Assembly (NCBI RefSeq): GCF_038005225.1
Contig: NZ_JBBOSU010000001.1
Location: 1,042,001-1,106,000 of the forward strand
DNA from: Solibacillus sp. FSL K6-1523
GTDB taxonomy: Bacteria > Bacillota > Bacilli > Bacillales_A > Planococcaceae
Direction of reading: 5' to 3'
Length of the DNA stretch: 64,000 nucleotides
The notes below the pieces were generated by a model, which ran no database searches, was not told the DNA's origin, and saw only the letters and a program-made list of their open reading frames with translations. Positions 8,630 through 17,969 of the stretch are shown here, in pieces (positions within the stretch are counted from its first letter, which is position 1; every line of letters starts with the position of its first letter). Both the position numbers and the translations under genes were made by a program.

Positions 8630-9625
8630 ATGGCAGGAGATATAATGTCTCAATCCGAAATCGATGCGTTGTTATCTGCAATATCGACCGGTGAGATGTC
8701 TGCAGCGGATATGAAAAAAGAAGAAGAAACACGCAAAGTAAAAGTGTATGATTTTAAGCGTGCTCTTCGATTTTCGAAAGACCAAATCCGAAGTTTGACC
8801 CGAATACACGAAAATTTTGCACGTTTATTAACGACATTCTTTTCAGCACAATTGAGAAGTTATGTTCAAATAACTGTTGCATCCGTAGACCAAATTCCGT
8901 TTGAAGAATTTGTTCGGTCAATCCCGAATATGACATTAATTAATGTATTTGAAGTGCCGCCATTAGATGGAAATATTTTAATGGAAATCAACCCTAATAT
9001 CGCCTACTCAATGTTAGACCGATTAATGGGTGGAGCGGGTTCGAGTCATAGTAATGTCGATAACTTGACTGAAATTGAAACAAAAATCATGACGAATTTA
9101 TTTGAACGTTCATTTGATAATCTACGTGAAGCATGGGAAAATATTGCTGAAATAGATCCAATGCTTGTTGAACTTGAGGTAAATCCACAGTTCCTACAAA
9201 TGATTTCTCCAAATGAAACGGTTGTCGTTATTTCTTTAAATACGATTATCGGTGAAACAACAGGTATGATTAATATTTGTATTCCGCATGTTGTTTTAGA
9301 GCCAATCGTACCGAACTTATCTGTGCGTTATTGGATGCAAACGAATACGAAAGAAATTTCACCTGAACAAACGAAAATGCTTGAAACACGAGTGAAGCAA
9401 GCAAAGCTACCAGTCGTTGCGGAGTTAGGAAATTCGGATATTACAATTGAAGACTTCTTAACAATGGCGATAGGTGATGTCATTGAACTCGATCAAAAAA
9501 TTAAAGACCCTCTTTTGTTAAAAGTAGGGAATTTACCGAAATTTACGGTTCAGCCAGGTAAATTAAATAAAAAAATGGCTATCCAAATTATCGACCCTTT
9601 GAAAGGAGGAGACGAAGATGAGTGA
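8630..9625 (+). CDS. fliM: Flagellar motor switch protein FliM
   Basis: FliM forms the middle of the C-ring and binds phosphorylated CheY. The N-terminal CheY-binding peptide is visible as MSQSEIDALLS (residues 6-15). The middle domain has LTRIHENFARLLTTFFSAQLR and LDRLMGGAG, and the C-terminal SpoA domain starts at about residue 250. The length of 331 is typical. GGAGGTGGG (8619-8627) precedes the ATG at 8630. The end overlaps fliY by 8 bases. Confidence 0.97.
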   Translation: MAGDIMSQSEIDALLSAISTGEMSAADMKKEEETRKVKVYDFKRALRFSKDQIRSLTRIHENFARLLTTFFSAQLRSYVQITVASVDQIPFEEFVRSIPNMTLINVFEVPPLDGNILMEINPNIAYSMLDRLMGGAGSSHSNVDNLTEIETKIMTNLFERSFDNLREAWENIAEIDPMLVELEVNPQFLQMISPNETVVVISLNTIIGETTGMINICIPHVVLEPIVPNLSVRYWMQTNTKEISPEQTKMLETRVKQAKLPVVAELGNSDITIEDFLTMAIGDVIELDQKIKDPLLLKVGNLPKFTVQPGKLNKKMAIQIIDPLKGGDEDE

Positions 9626-10859
9626 TGAAATGCTCTCCCAAGAAGAAATTGAGGCTCTATTAAGGGGCGAGACATTGGAGGATATTCCTGCCAATAAGAA
9701 CGATGAAGAAAATGAAAATGATGGTGAAATCAATGTAGATGACCACCTGGATCCAATGGAACAAGATGCATTAGGTGAGGTGGGCAATATCTCCTTTGGT
9801 AGTTCTGCTACTGCGTTATCCGCATTATTAGGACAAAAGGTAGATATCACAACGCCTAGTATTTCAATGATTAATCGCAAACGTTTGGAGGAGGAGTTCC
9901 CGCATCCATATGTTGCTGTACAAGTTGAATATACAATTGGCTTATCAGGTATGAATTTACTTGTCATAAAACAATCAGACGCTGCGATTATCGCAGACTT
10001 AATGTTAGGTGGCGATGGTTTAAATCCAAAGCCAGAACTTAGCGAAATACAATTAAGTGCTGTGCAAGAAGCGATGAACCAAATGATGGGTTCTGCTGCG
10101 ACATCAATGTCGACAGTATTTAATCAAAAGGTGGATATTTCACCCCCTTCAATTGATTTGATGAATTTCTCTCAAAACGAAGGAACAGATAATATTCCAG
10201 ATGATGATCTATTAGTTAAAATCTCATTCAGATTACGTATCGGTGAATTAATCGATTCGAACTTAATGCAACTATTACCTTTAAATTTTAGTAAAAAGAT
10301 AGTAAAGTCATTAATGGGAGAGGTTGACGATTCAGAGGCAGCTGCAACAACTGTTTTGGATAAGCCTGCACCAGTTGCAGGGCCAGCACCATCAATGCCA
10401 CAGCCTGTTCAACAACCAGCACCACCAATGCCACAACCTATGCAACAACAGCCGTACTATGAACAACCGGTAGCTCAGCAACAACCAATGTACCAACAAC
10501 CGATGTATGCCATGCCTACACAGCAACAGCAGCCACCAGTAAATGTACAACAAGCACAGTTCACAAGTTTTGAGTCTGCGAATATTACACAATCTGAGGC
10601 ACGTAATTTAAACATGCTATTAGATATACCTTTACAAGTGACGGTTGAACTTGGTCGTACAAAGCGTTCTGTAAAAGAAATTTTGGAATTATCAAGTGGG
10701 TCCATTATCGAGTTGGATAAACTTGCAGGTGAGCCAGTAGATATTCTAGTGAATAGTCGCTTAATTGCAACAGGTGAAGTGGTAGTAATTGATGAGAACT
10801 TTGGTGTTCGAATCACAGATATTTTAAGCCAAGCAGATCGCTTGAATAATTTACGATAG
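9618..10859 (+). CDS. fliY: Flagellar motor switch phosphatase FliY
   Basis: FliY replaces FliN in Bacillota: it completes the C-ring and dephosphorylates CheY-P at the switch. Three parts are visible in the 413 residues: an N-terminal CheY-binding peptide MLSQEEIEALLRG, a CheC-like phosphatase domain with two ExxN helices (EVGNISFGSSATALS and EAMNQMMGSAATSM), and a C-terminal SpoA/FliN domain (about 335-410, DIPLQVTVELGRTK). A Pro/Gln/Met/Tyr-rich linker (about 245-320) joins the last two and is longer than I expect in B. subtilis FliY. The start lies within the end of fliM. Confidence 0.96.
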   Translation: MSDEMLSQEEIEALLRGETLEDIPANKNDEENENDGEINVDDHLDPMEQDALGEVGNISFGSSATALSALLGQKVDITTPSISMINRKRLEEEFPHPYVAVQVEYTIGLSGMNLLVIKQSDAAIIADLMLGGDGLNPKPELSEIQLSAVQEAMNQMMGSAATSMSTVFNQKVDISPPSIDLMNFSQNEGTDNIPDDDLLVKISFRLRIGELIDSNLMQLLPLNFSKKIVKSLMGEVDDSEAAATTVLDKPAPVAGPAPSMPQPVQQPAPPMPQPMQQQPYYEQPVAQQQPMYQQPMYAMPTQQQQPPVNVQQAQFTSFESANITQSEARNLNMLLDIPLQVTVELGRTKRSVKEILELSSGSIIELDKLAGEPVDILVNSRLIATGEVVVIDENFGVRITDILSQADRLNNLR

Positions 10860-10882
10860 ATTTTAATTGGAGGAATCAGTGT

Positions 10883-11245
10883 ATGTCTAAAAAGATTTTA
10901 ATTGTTGACGATGCCGCGTTCATGCGCATGATGATCAAGGATATTTTAACGAAAAATGGTTTCGAGGTAGTTGGTGAAGCAGCGGATGGCGTTCAAGCAA
11001 TCGAAAAATATAATGAGTTACGCCCAGATTTAGTAACGATGGATATTACAATGCCGGAAATGGATGGTATTGCTGCGTTAAAAGCGATTAAAGGCACGGA
11101 TCCAAGTGCGATCGTTATTATGTGTTCTGCCATGGGCCAACAAGCAATGGTTATTGATGCAATTCAAGCAGGAGCAAAGGATTTCATCGTAAAGCCTTTC
11201 CAAGCAGACCGTGTAATTGAAGCGATTCAAAAAGCTTTAGGTTGA
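10883..11245 (+). CDS. cheY: Chemotaxis response regulator CheY
   Basis: A single receiver domain of 120 residues that carries the CheA signal to FliM and FliY. The acidic pair is in LIVDDAAFMRMMIKDIL, the phospho-acceptor Asp is in PDLVTMDITMPEMDG (about residue 54), the switch Ser/Thr region is VIMCSAMGQQ and the Lys is in DFIVKPF. In B. subtilis-type chemotaxis, CheY-P favours counter-clockwise rotation. It sits between fliY and fliO/Z as in B. subtilis, with TTGGAGGAAT before the ATG. Confidence 0.97.
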   Translation: MSKKILIVDDAAFMRMMIKDILTKNGFEVVGEAADGVQAIEKYNELRPDLVTMDITMPEMDGIAALKAIKGTDPSAIVIMCSAMGQQAMVIDAIQAGAKDFIVKPFQADRVIEAIQKALG

Positions 11246-11249
11246 TTTT

Positions 11250-11915
11250 ATGTTAGCAAAATTATCATTTCGATATTGGATAGTCATTGGAATTATCGTG
11301 ATGTCCTTAAGCATCATACCAAGCTCGGATGGAACTTTTGCATCGGTTAAATTTTTGGACGATTGTATGGAAAACCCTAAAAGTTGCCAAGAAGACAATA
11401 CTTCAGATGACGAAACAGAAGCTACTGACTCGTCATCTGTTAGTATGGGGTTCTGGGAATACATAAAAATATTAATAGCATTAGTATTCGTACTAGGGTT
11501 GTTATTATTTGTTTTAAAGTTTTTAAACAAACGTAATTTAAGCTATCAACAAAACTCAGTTATTCGTAATATCGGAGGGTTGTCGGTAGGACCGCAAAAG
11601 TCTGTTCAATTAGTGCAAATTAGTAATAAAGTTTATGTGTTAGGTATTGGTGAAGATATTCATTTAATTAAAGAAATTTCAGCACCTGAAGATGTTGAAC
11701 AGTTGCTCGCTCAATATGGAGATAATCAGTTGAATGGGTCTGCTACACCATATATCGTAGAATTATTTAAAAAGTTTTCGAAAAAAAATCAACCAACAAA
11801 TGTAACTGAAAGTCCAAAATTTAATGAAATGTTTAATGAACGTATTGATAAAATTAAACAGGAACGCAGTGAAGAGTTGGAACGTTGGAAAGAGCAGGAG
11901 AATGATAAGCAATGA
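11250..11915 (+). CDS. fliZ: Flagellar export protein FliO/FliZ
   Basis: FliO (called FliZ in B. subtilis) helps assemble the FliP-FliQ-FliR export gate. The 221-residue product has a signal peptide-like N-terminus (about residues 1-30), a short extracytoplasmic acidic segment with two Cys (DDCMENPKSCQEDN), a membrane helix (about 73-92) and a FliO cytoplasmic domain (IRNIGGLSVGPQKSVQLVQI). The C-terminus is a charged helix. The end overlaps fliP by 4 bases (ATGA). Confidence 0.9.
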   Translation: MLAKLSFRYWIVIGIIVMSLSIIPSSDGTFASVKFLDDCMENPKSCQEDNTSDDETEATDSSSVSMGFWEYIKILIALVFVLGLLLFVLKFLNKRNLSYQQNSVIRNIGGLSVGPQKSVQLVQISNKVYVLGIGEDIHLIKEISAPEDVEQLLAQYGDNQLNGSATPYIVELFKKFSKKNQPTNVTESPKFNEMFNERIDKIKQERSEELERWKEQENDKQ

Positions 11916-12577
11916 CAGATTTTTTATCGGTCTTTTCTGAAAGCGATCCAAGTAATGTTTCCACATCTGTTACATTATTAGTACTTTTAACGGTACTATC
12001 ATTAGCACCGAGTATTTTAATATTAATGACTTCGTTTGCACGGATCGTCATCGTATTGTCATTTACACGTACAGCGCTGGCGACCAATCAAATGCCTCCA
12101 AACCAAGTAATTGTTGGTTTAGCGCTGTTTTTAACGTTTTTTATTATGGCTCCTACGTTTCAGCAAGTAAACGACCAAGCGATACAACCGCTTTTTGATG
12201 AAGAAATTGGACTTGAAGAAGCGTATGAACGTGCAGCGCTACCATTTAAAGAATTTATGGCGAAGCATACAAGACAAAAAGATTTACAATTATTTATGGA
12301 ATACAATGAAGCAGAATATCCAGAAACAATTGAAGATATTCCATTGACAATGCTTGTTCCTGCATTTGCTTTAAGTGAAATTAAAACTGCATTTCAAATG
12401 GGCTTTATGATTTTCATACCATTCTTAGTAATCGATATGGTTGTCGCAAGTACGCTTATGTCGATGGGTATGATGATGCTGCCTCCAGTAATGATTTCAC
12501 TACCATTTAAAATTTTATTATTCATTTTAGTCGACGGTTGGTATTTAGTAATGAAATCTTTACTTCAAAGTTTTTAG
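11912..12577 (+). CDS. fliP: Flagellar export gate protein FliP
   Basis: FliP forms most of the helical export pore of the flagellar type III system. The 221 residues match the family: LAPSILILMTSFARIVIVLSF, NQMPPNQVIVGLALFLTFF and the C-terminal SMGMMMLPPVMISLPFKILLF. There are four hydrophobic helices. No clear cleavable signal peptide stands out beyond the first hydrophobic segment. It is followed closely by fliQ and fliR, the other pore components, in the usual order. Confidence 0.97.
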   Translation: MTDFLSVFSESDPSNVSTSVTLLVLLTVLSLAPSILILMTSFARIVIVLSFTRTALATNQMPPNQVIVGLALFLTFFIMAPTFQQVNDQAIQPLFDEEIGLEEAYERAALPFKEFMAKHTRQKDLQLFMEYNEAEYPETIEDIPLTMLVPAFALSEIKTAFQMGFMIFIPFLVIDMVVASTLMSMGMMMLPPVMISLPFKILLFILVDGWYLVMKSLLQSF

Positions 12578-12590
12578 GGGATGATACATA

Positions 12591-12860
12591 ATGACACAGG
12601 AAATGGTCATTTCAATTGCAGAAACCGCAATATTTACAGTGATAATTGTTTCAGGTCCATTGCTTCTAGTTGCACTAATTACTGGTTTAGCAGTGAGTAT
12701 ATTCCAAGCAACAACATCGATTCAAGAGCAAACATTAGCGTTTGTGCCGAAAATTGTTGCTGTATTAGTTTCAATTATATTATTTGGGCCATTTATGATT
12801 TCGAGAATGACAGATTATTTTCATAGTATTTTAAATAATTTAGTTCGATATATTGGGTGA
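12591..12860 (+). CDS. fliQ: Flagellar export gate protein FliQ
   Basis: FliQ is a two-helix hairpin protein wrapped around the FliP-FliR pore. The 89 residues show the expected ISIAETAIFTVIIVSGPLLL and FQATTSIQEQTLAFVPKI. AGGGG (12576-12580) precedes the ATG at 12591, giving about 10 bases spacing. Another frame open across this stretch from 12581 is only a shadow. Confidence 0.96.
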   Translation: MTQEMVISIAETAIFTVIIVSGPLLLVALITGLAVSIFQATTSIQEQTLAFVPKIVAVLVSIILFGPFMISRMTDYFHSILNNLVRYIG

Positions 12861-12864
12861 GCAA

Positions 12865-13641
12865 ATGACGGAATTATTACCGAATATTTCAATCTTATTA
12901 TTAATTTTTGCGCGTGTTTCTGCCTTTTTCGTATCAGTCCCTTTGCTTTCTTACCGAACAATTCCGCCGCAAGTTCGTATTGCTTTGGCGCTGGTCTTGT
13001 CGTGGATGATGTATTACACATTTCAAATAGAACCATTTGAAATAAATGGAGACTATTTATTATTAGTTTTAAAAGAAGTGATCATTGGTTTAATGCTCGG
13101 TCTTGCTGCTTCTATGGTCATGTCTGCTGTACAAATTGCAGGTGGGTTTATTGATTTCCAAATGGGATTTGCGATGGCTAATATTATAGACCCCCAAACA
13201 GGAGCGCAATCACCGTTAATGGGACAGTTTCTTAATTTCATTGCATTGCTATTGTTATTAGCAATCAATGGTCACCATTTAATTTTAGATGGAATTTTTT
13301 ATAGTTATCAATTTATGCCGATGAATCAGTTATTCCCGAACTTTGGGGAAGAAGTGACCGTCATGTTTATTATTAAAATGTTTACTGCAGTATTTGCCAT
13401 CGCATTTCAAATGTCAGCTCCAATAGTTGCAACCCTATTCTTAGTTACATTAGCATTAGGGATTACAGGTAAAACTGTACCTCAAATGAATATTTTCGTT
13501 ATTGGTTTTCCTATTAAAATAGCTGTTGGTTTTCTTGTTTTAATTGTGACGATGGGTGTATTAGTCGGGGTAATGAAGGATTTAATCGAATTGATGATTT
13601 TATCTTTACGCGACTTAATGGTTATATTAGGTGGTGAATAG
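12865..13641 (+). CDS. fliR: Flagellar export gate protein FliR
   Basis: FliR is the single-copy component that closes the FliP-FliQ pore and contacts FlhB. The product is strongly hydrophobic with about six membrane segments and family motifs FARVSAFFVSVPLLS and GFIDFQMGFAMANIIDPQTG. A TTG at 12853 inside fliQ is in frame, but ATG 12865 follows GGGTGA directly and gives MTELLPNISIL, so I took that (258 residues). The end touches the ribosome binding site of flhB. Confidence 0.95.
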   Translation: MTELLPNISILLLIFARVSAFFVSVPLLSYRTIPPQVRIALALVLSWMMYYTFQIEPFEINGDYLLLVLKEVIIGLMLGLAASMVMSAVQIAGGFIDFQMGFAMANIIDPQTGAQSPLMGQFLNFIALLLLLAINGHHLILDGIFYSYQFMPMNQLFPNFGEEVTVMFIIKMFTAVFAIAFQMSAPIVATLFLVTLALGITGKTVPQMNIFVIGFPIKIAVGFLVLIVTMGVLVGVMKDLIELMILSLRDLMVILGGE

Positions 13642-13642
13642 T

Positions 13643-14731
13643 ATGAAATTACATGTATCATTAGATCTTCAATTTTTCGCAGGTGAAAAAACAGAAAAAG
13701 CGACTCCGAAAAAACGTCAAGATGCAAGGAAAAAAGGGCAAGTATTAAAAAGTCAGGATGTTACTGCAGCTGTTCTATTGCTTGTCATGTTTGCTTTTTT
13801 AATATTTTACGCCCCATTTATGTACAATGGCATGAAAGGTGTTTTATTACAGGCACTTGAACGGAATATGTTGCTCGAAACAATGAGTGCAGAAACAGTA
13901 ATGAAAATGTATGTTGAATTACTAAAGGAAATGGCGATTATGACCTTACCAATAATGGTCGTTGCAATGATTGCAGGTATTGGAGCGAACTATTTCCAGT
14001 TTGGCTTACTGTTTACGACAGAAACATTAAAATTTGATTTGAAAAAAATGGACCCTATTAAAGGGATTAAAAAAATCATTTCAGTTAGGTCCATTGTCAA
14101 CTTAGTCAAATCGTTATTAAAAGTTACATTTATAGGCACAGTGACGACGTTTGTTATCGTTATTTATTTAGAAGATGTACTATCACTTGCGTTACATAGT
14201 CCTGCGCAAATATTGTCAACCGTTGCTTATTTATCAGCCATCATGGGGATCGCTGCGTCGTTAATGCTTATTTTTATTGCTTTAATTGATTATTTATATG
14301 AGAAATTTGAATATGAAAAGCAACTCAAAATGTCTAAGCAAGATTTAAAGGACGAATATAAAAACTCAGAAGGTGACCCGCTGATTAAATCAAAAATAAA
14401 GCAACGTCAAAGAGAGATGGCTATGCGCCGAATGATGCAAGAAGTGCCAACAGCCGATGTCGTTATCACGAACCCGACTCACTTTGCAATTGCCTTAAAA
14501 TATGATGAAGATCAAATGGAGGCGCCAAAAGTTGTCGCCAAAGGAACAGATTTTGTTGCTCAAAAAATTAAGTTAATTGCAAAAGAACATGATGTAGTAA
14601 TGGTTGAAAATAGACCACTTGCACGTGCGATGTACGATCAAGTAGAAGTTGGTCAAAATGTACCGGAAGAATTTTTCAAAGCCATAGCTGAAATTCTTGC
14701 CTATGTCTATCGAATTAAACGTAAAATTTAA
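13643..14731 (+). CDS. flhB: Flagellar export switch protein FlhB
   Basis: FlhB gates substrate specificity of flagellar export by cleaving itself between Asn and Pro. The autocleavage motif NPTH is visible in VVITNPTHFAIALKYD (about residue 276). The N-terminal part has four membrane helices and the usual opening LQFFAGEKTEKATPKKRQDA. GTG 13631 is in frame but overlaps the fliR end and the ribosome binding site (AGGTGGTGA); ATG 13643 gives MKLHVSLDLQFF, like relatives (362 residues). Confidence 0.96.
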   Translation: MKLHVSLDLQFFAGEKTEKATPKKRQDARKKGQVLKSQDVTAAVLLLVMFAFLIFYAPFMYNGMKGVLLQALERNMLLETMSAETVMKMYVELLKEMAIMTLPIMVVAMIAGIGANYFQFGLLFTTETLKFDLKKMDPIKGIKKIISVRSIVNLVKSLLKVTFIGTVTTFVIVIYLEDVLSLALHSPAQILSTVAYLSAIMGIAASLMLIFIALIDYLYEKFEYEKQLKMSKQDLKDEYKNSEGDPLIKSKIKQRQREMAMRRMMQEVPTADVVITNPTHFAIALKYDEDQMEAPKVVAKGTDFVAQKIKLIAKEHDVVMVENRPLARAMYDQVEVGQNVPEEFFKAIAEILAYVYRIKRKI

Positions 14732-14754
14732 CAAATGAAAGCAGGGGGACAACA

Positions 14755-16788
14755 ATGCAAATACGCGATCTAGGGGTTTTAGCTGCAGTTATTTTAATTG
14801 TAGCCATGCTCATTATCCCTCTTCCAACTTGGTTACTGAGTTTTTTAATTATCATTAATATTACACTTGCATTATTAGTGCTTTTAACATCGATGAATAT
14901 GAAAGAAGCATTAGACTTCTCGATTTTCCCAACAATCATTTTATTACTGACACTTTTCCGACTCGCTTTATCAGTGTCAACGACGCGTGCAATTTTAGCA
15001 AAAGGTGATGCGGGGGATGTAGTAGAGACGTTTGGTAATTTCGTAACAGGTGGGAATGTTTTAGTCGGTTTAGTAATATTCCTATTGCTTGTTATTATTC
15101 AGTTTATCGTTATTACAAAGGGTTCTGAACGTGTTGCTGAAGTAGCTGCACGTTTTACATTAGATGCGATGCCTGGTAAGCAAATGAGTATTGATGCGGA
15201 TTTAAACGCAGGTGTCATTTCGGAAAAAGAAGCACGCGAGCGCCGGGAAAAAGTGTCTGGAGAAGCAGACTTTTACGGAGCGATGGACGGTGCGACGAAG
15301 TTTGTAAAAGGGGATGCCATTGCATCGATTATTATGGTTGCAATCAACCTATTATTCGGTATGATTATTGGTATGGTACAAATGGATTTAGCATTTGGTG
15401 AGGCAGCAACAAGATACTCGATTTTAACAGTCGGTGATGGATTAGTATCACAAATTCCAGCACTTTTAATTTCGACAGCAACGGGTATCGTCGTAACGCG
15501 TGCGGCATCAAACGGAAATCTAGGCTCCGATATTACAAATCAATTATTTGCACAATCAAAGTTACTATATGTTGCGGGTGGAACGATTCTGTTACTCGGT
15601 TTCTTCACACCGATTCCACTATGGATTACGATTCCAATTGGAGCTGCATTAATATTAGGTGCGTATTTAATGGATCATAAGAAGGATGAGACGCCTGAAG
15701 AAATTATGGAAATTGAAGAAGAAGTGGCATCCGATACGATGAAAAGTCCAGAAAACGTTATTAATTTATTAACTGTTGACCCAATCGAATTTGAATTTGG
15801 ATACGGACTGATTCCATTAGTGGATGCAGCTCAAGGTGGGGATTTACTTGACCGAGTTGTCATGATACGACGTCAACTTGCTTTAGAGCTAGGAATTGTT
15901 ATCCCTATTGTTCGTATTCGCGATAATATTCAGTTACAGCCAAATGAATACCGCATAAAAATTAAAGGTAATGAAATGGCACGTGGTGAATTATTGCTTG
16001 ATCATTACTTAGCAATGAGTCCAGGAGACGACGATTCAATCGAAGGAATTGACACAATTGAACCATCATTCGGTTTACCTGCTAAATGGATTACAGAACA
16101 GGTAAAAGAAGATGCGGAGATGTATGGGTACACAGTAGTAGACCCACCAAGCGTTGTTTCTACACACTTAACTGAAATTATTCGAGCAAATGCACACGAA
16201 TTGTTAGGTCGCCAAGAAACGAAACAGCTTATCGATCATTTACGAGAAACACATGCTATTTTAATAGACGAACTGATTCCAAATCCTTTATCGATTGGAG
16301 AAGTTCAAAAAGTATTGGGCAGGTTACTTCGTGAAAATGTTTCTGTTCGAAATTTACCGATTATATTTGAAACGCTTGCAGATTACGCAAAGCTGACAAG
16401 TGATACAGATATTTTAACAGAGTACGTAAGACAAGCATTAGCGAGACAAATTACTGCACAGTATGTCGGTGGACAACCTGCATTGAAGGTTATTACCGTA
16501 TCTGGGAAAGTAGAAAAATTAATTGCAGATAGCATCCAGCAAACGGATCATGGCAATTACTTAGCGATGGACCCTCAAGATTCACAGTTTGTATTAGAGG
16601 GTATTGCAAAAGAAGTGGAGCGTATCTCTTATATGGAGCAGTCTCCGATTATTTTATGCTCACCAGGTGTCCGAATGTATTTAAGACAATTAACAGAGCG
16701 CTATTTCCCACAAGTGCCAATATTGTCTTATAATGAATTAGATGCCGCAGTGGAAATTCAAAGTGTAGGGGTGGTGAATGTTGAATGA
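14755..16788 (+). CDS. flhA: Flagellar export gate protein FlhA
   Basis: FlhA forms the nonameric ring of the export gate that receives chaperone-substrate complexes and uses the proton motive force. The 677 residues divide into an N-terminal half with about eight membrane helices, the conserved cytoplasmic loop GSERVAEVAARFTLDAMPGK, and a C-terminal soluble domain (about 330-677) with GYGLIPLVDAAQGGDLLDR. Length and order are normal. The stop overlaps flhF by 4 bases. Confidence 0.97.
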   Translation: MQIRDLGVLAAVILIVAMLIIPLPTWLLSFLIIINITLALLVLLTSMNMKEALDFSIFPTIILLLTLFRLALSVSTTRAILAKGDAGDVVETFGNFVTGGNVLVGLVIFLLLVIIQFIVITKGSERVAEVAARFTLDAMPGKQMSIDADLNAGVISEKEARERREKVSGEADFYGAMDGATKFVKGDAIASIIMVAINLLFGMIIGMVQMDLAFGEAATRYSILTVGDGLVSQIPALLISTATGIVVTRAASNGNLGSDITNQLFAQSKLLYVAGGTILLLGFFTPIPLWITIPIGAALILGAYLMDHKKDETPEEIMEIEEEVASDTMKSPENVINLLTVDPIEFEFGYGLIPLVDAAQGGDLLDRVVMIRRQLALELGIVIPIVRIRDNIQLQPNEYRIKIKGNEMARGELLLDHYLAMSPGDDDSIEGIDTIEPSFGLPAKWITEQVKEDAEMYGYTVVDPPSVVSTHLTEIIRANAHELLGRQETKQLIDHLRETHAILIDELIPNPLSIGEVQKVLGRLLRENVSVRNLPIIFETLADYAKLTSDTDILTEYVRQALARQITAQYVGGQPALKVITVSGKVEKLIADSIQQTDHGNYLAMDPQDSQFVLEGIAKEVERISYMEQSPIILCSPGVRMYLRQLTERYFPQVPILSYNELDAAVEIQSVGVVNVE

Positions 16789-17969
16789 AAATGAAAAAAT
16801 ATAATGCGCCTTCTATTGCTGAAGCGATGAAGCTCATTCGTGCTGATTTAGGGGAAGATGCGGTTATTTTAAATTCGAAAGTTGTTGTAACGAAGAAATT
16901 TTTAGGATTGGTGAAGCATAAAAGCTTTGAAGTTGTTGCAGGAGTCGATCAAATTGAAAAGAAACCAATTTTGCCATCATTCCAAAACATTCAACCATTT
17001 TCTAGTTCCTCTATACAAGAACAAGTAAGTGTTCCGAGTACACCTATTATACCTCTTGTGGAGTCAATAAAGGCTCCACAAGAGGAAAAATCAACACTTC
17101 CTGAAGACTTAAAGAAGGAAATTGCTGATTTAAAATTAATGATGCAATCTATGCAACGCATGTCGACAAAATCTCAATATCCGGATGAACTCTTACCATT
17201 TGTCGATTTTTTAAAAGAGCAGGAACTTGGCGAAGAGCTTATCACAGCAATTAGTGATGAGCTTTTTGTCCATTCTAAAACGAGCGATTCTAAATTACAA
17301 AATTTAGAAATGCAAAAGATGACGCAACAATTTTTAAAGCAACGAATGGAAGCCTTACCGATAGGCGGATTGTCGTATGAGAAAAAATACATTAATGTTT
17401 TAGGCCCAACAGGCGTGGGGAAAACAACGACAATTGCTAAAATGGCAGCCCGTGCTGTTTTGGAAAAGAAAAAGAAAATAGGTTTTATTACAACGGATAC
17501 GTATCGAATCGCTGCAATTGAACAGTTAAAAACATATGCTGGGTTATTACAAGCCCCAGTAGAAATTGTTTACAATGCGAATGATTATAACGAAGCGATA
17601 AAAAAATTGGATCACCTCGATTTAATATTTATTGATACAGCCGGTCGAAACTATAAAGAAGTTAAATATGTAGCCGATTTAAAAGTATTGATCAATTTTG
17701 ATGAAGATGTAGAATCTTTTTTAGTACTAGCCTTAACATCTAAGCAAAAAGACTTAGAAGCCGTTATTGATCAATTCGATAATTTACCGATTGAAAAATT
17801 TATATTTACAAAGCTTGATGAAACAAATTCTATTGGCACTATGTTTAATTTAATGATTAAATATAAGAAGGGACTTGCTTACTATACGAATGGTCAAGAA
17901 GTACCAGAGGACATAGAGCGAGCGAATTTAGATAGTTTATTGGAACTGTTTTTTCAGGGGAGAATGTAA
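16785..17969 (+). CDS. flhF: SRP-like GTPase FlhF
   Basis: FlhF is an SRP-family GTPase that places flagella on the cell. The 394-residue product has a basic N-terminal domain (IAEAMKLIRADLGEDAVILNSK), a variable linker (about 70-130) and an NG domain with G1 GPTGVGKTTTIAKMAA, DTYRIAAIEQLKTYA and DTAGRNYKE, plus the TKLDE specificity motif. A second ATG lies six bases later at 16791, but GGGGTGG spacing favours 16785. It is followed directly by flhG, its GTPase-activating partner. Confidence 0.96.
   Translation: MKMKKYNAPSIAEAMKLIRADLGEDAVILNSKVVVTKKFLGLVKHKSFEVVAGVDQIEKKPILPSFQNIQPFSSSSIQEQVSVPSTPIIPLVESIKAPQEEKSTLPEDLKKEIADLKLMMQSMQRMSTKSQYPDELLPFVDFLKEQELGEELITAISDELFVHSKTSDSKLQNLEMQKMTQQFLKQRMEALPIGGLSYEKKYINVLGPTGVGKTTTIAKMAARAVLEKKKKIGFITTDTYRIAAIEQLKTYAGLLQAPVEIVYNANDYNEAIKKLDHLDLIFIDTAGRNYKEVKYVADLKVLINFDEDVESFLVLALTSKQKDLEAVIDQFDNLPIEKFIFTKLDETNSIGTMFNLMIKYKKGLAYYTNGQEVPEDIERANLDSLLELFFQGRM

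Noticed and set aside
12581-12826. Cys/Asn-rich frame across fliQ
   Set aside because: Out-of-frame shadow of fliQ, which has the clear family sequence.
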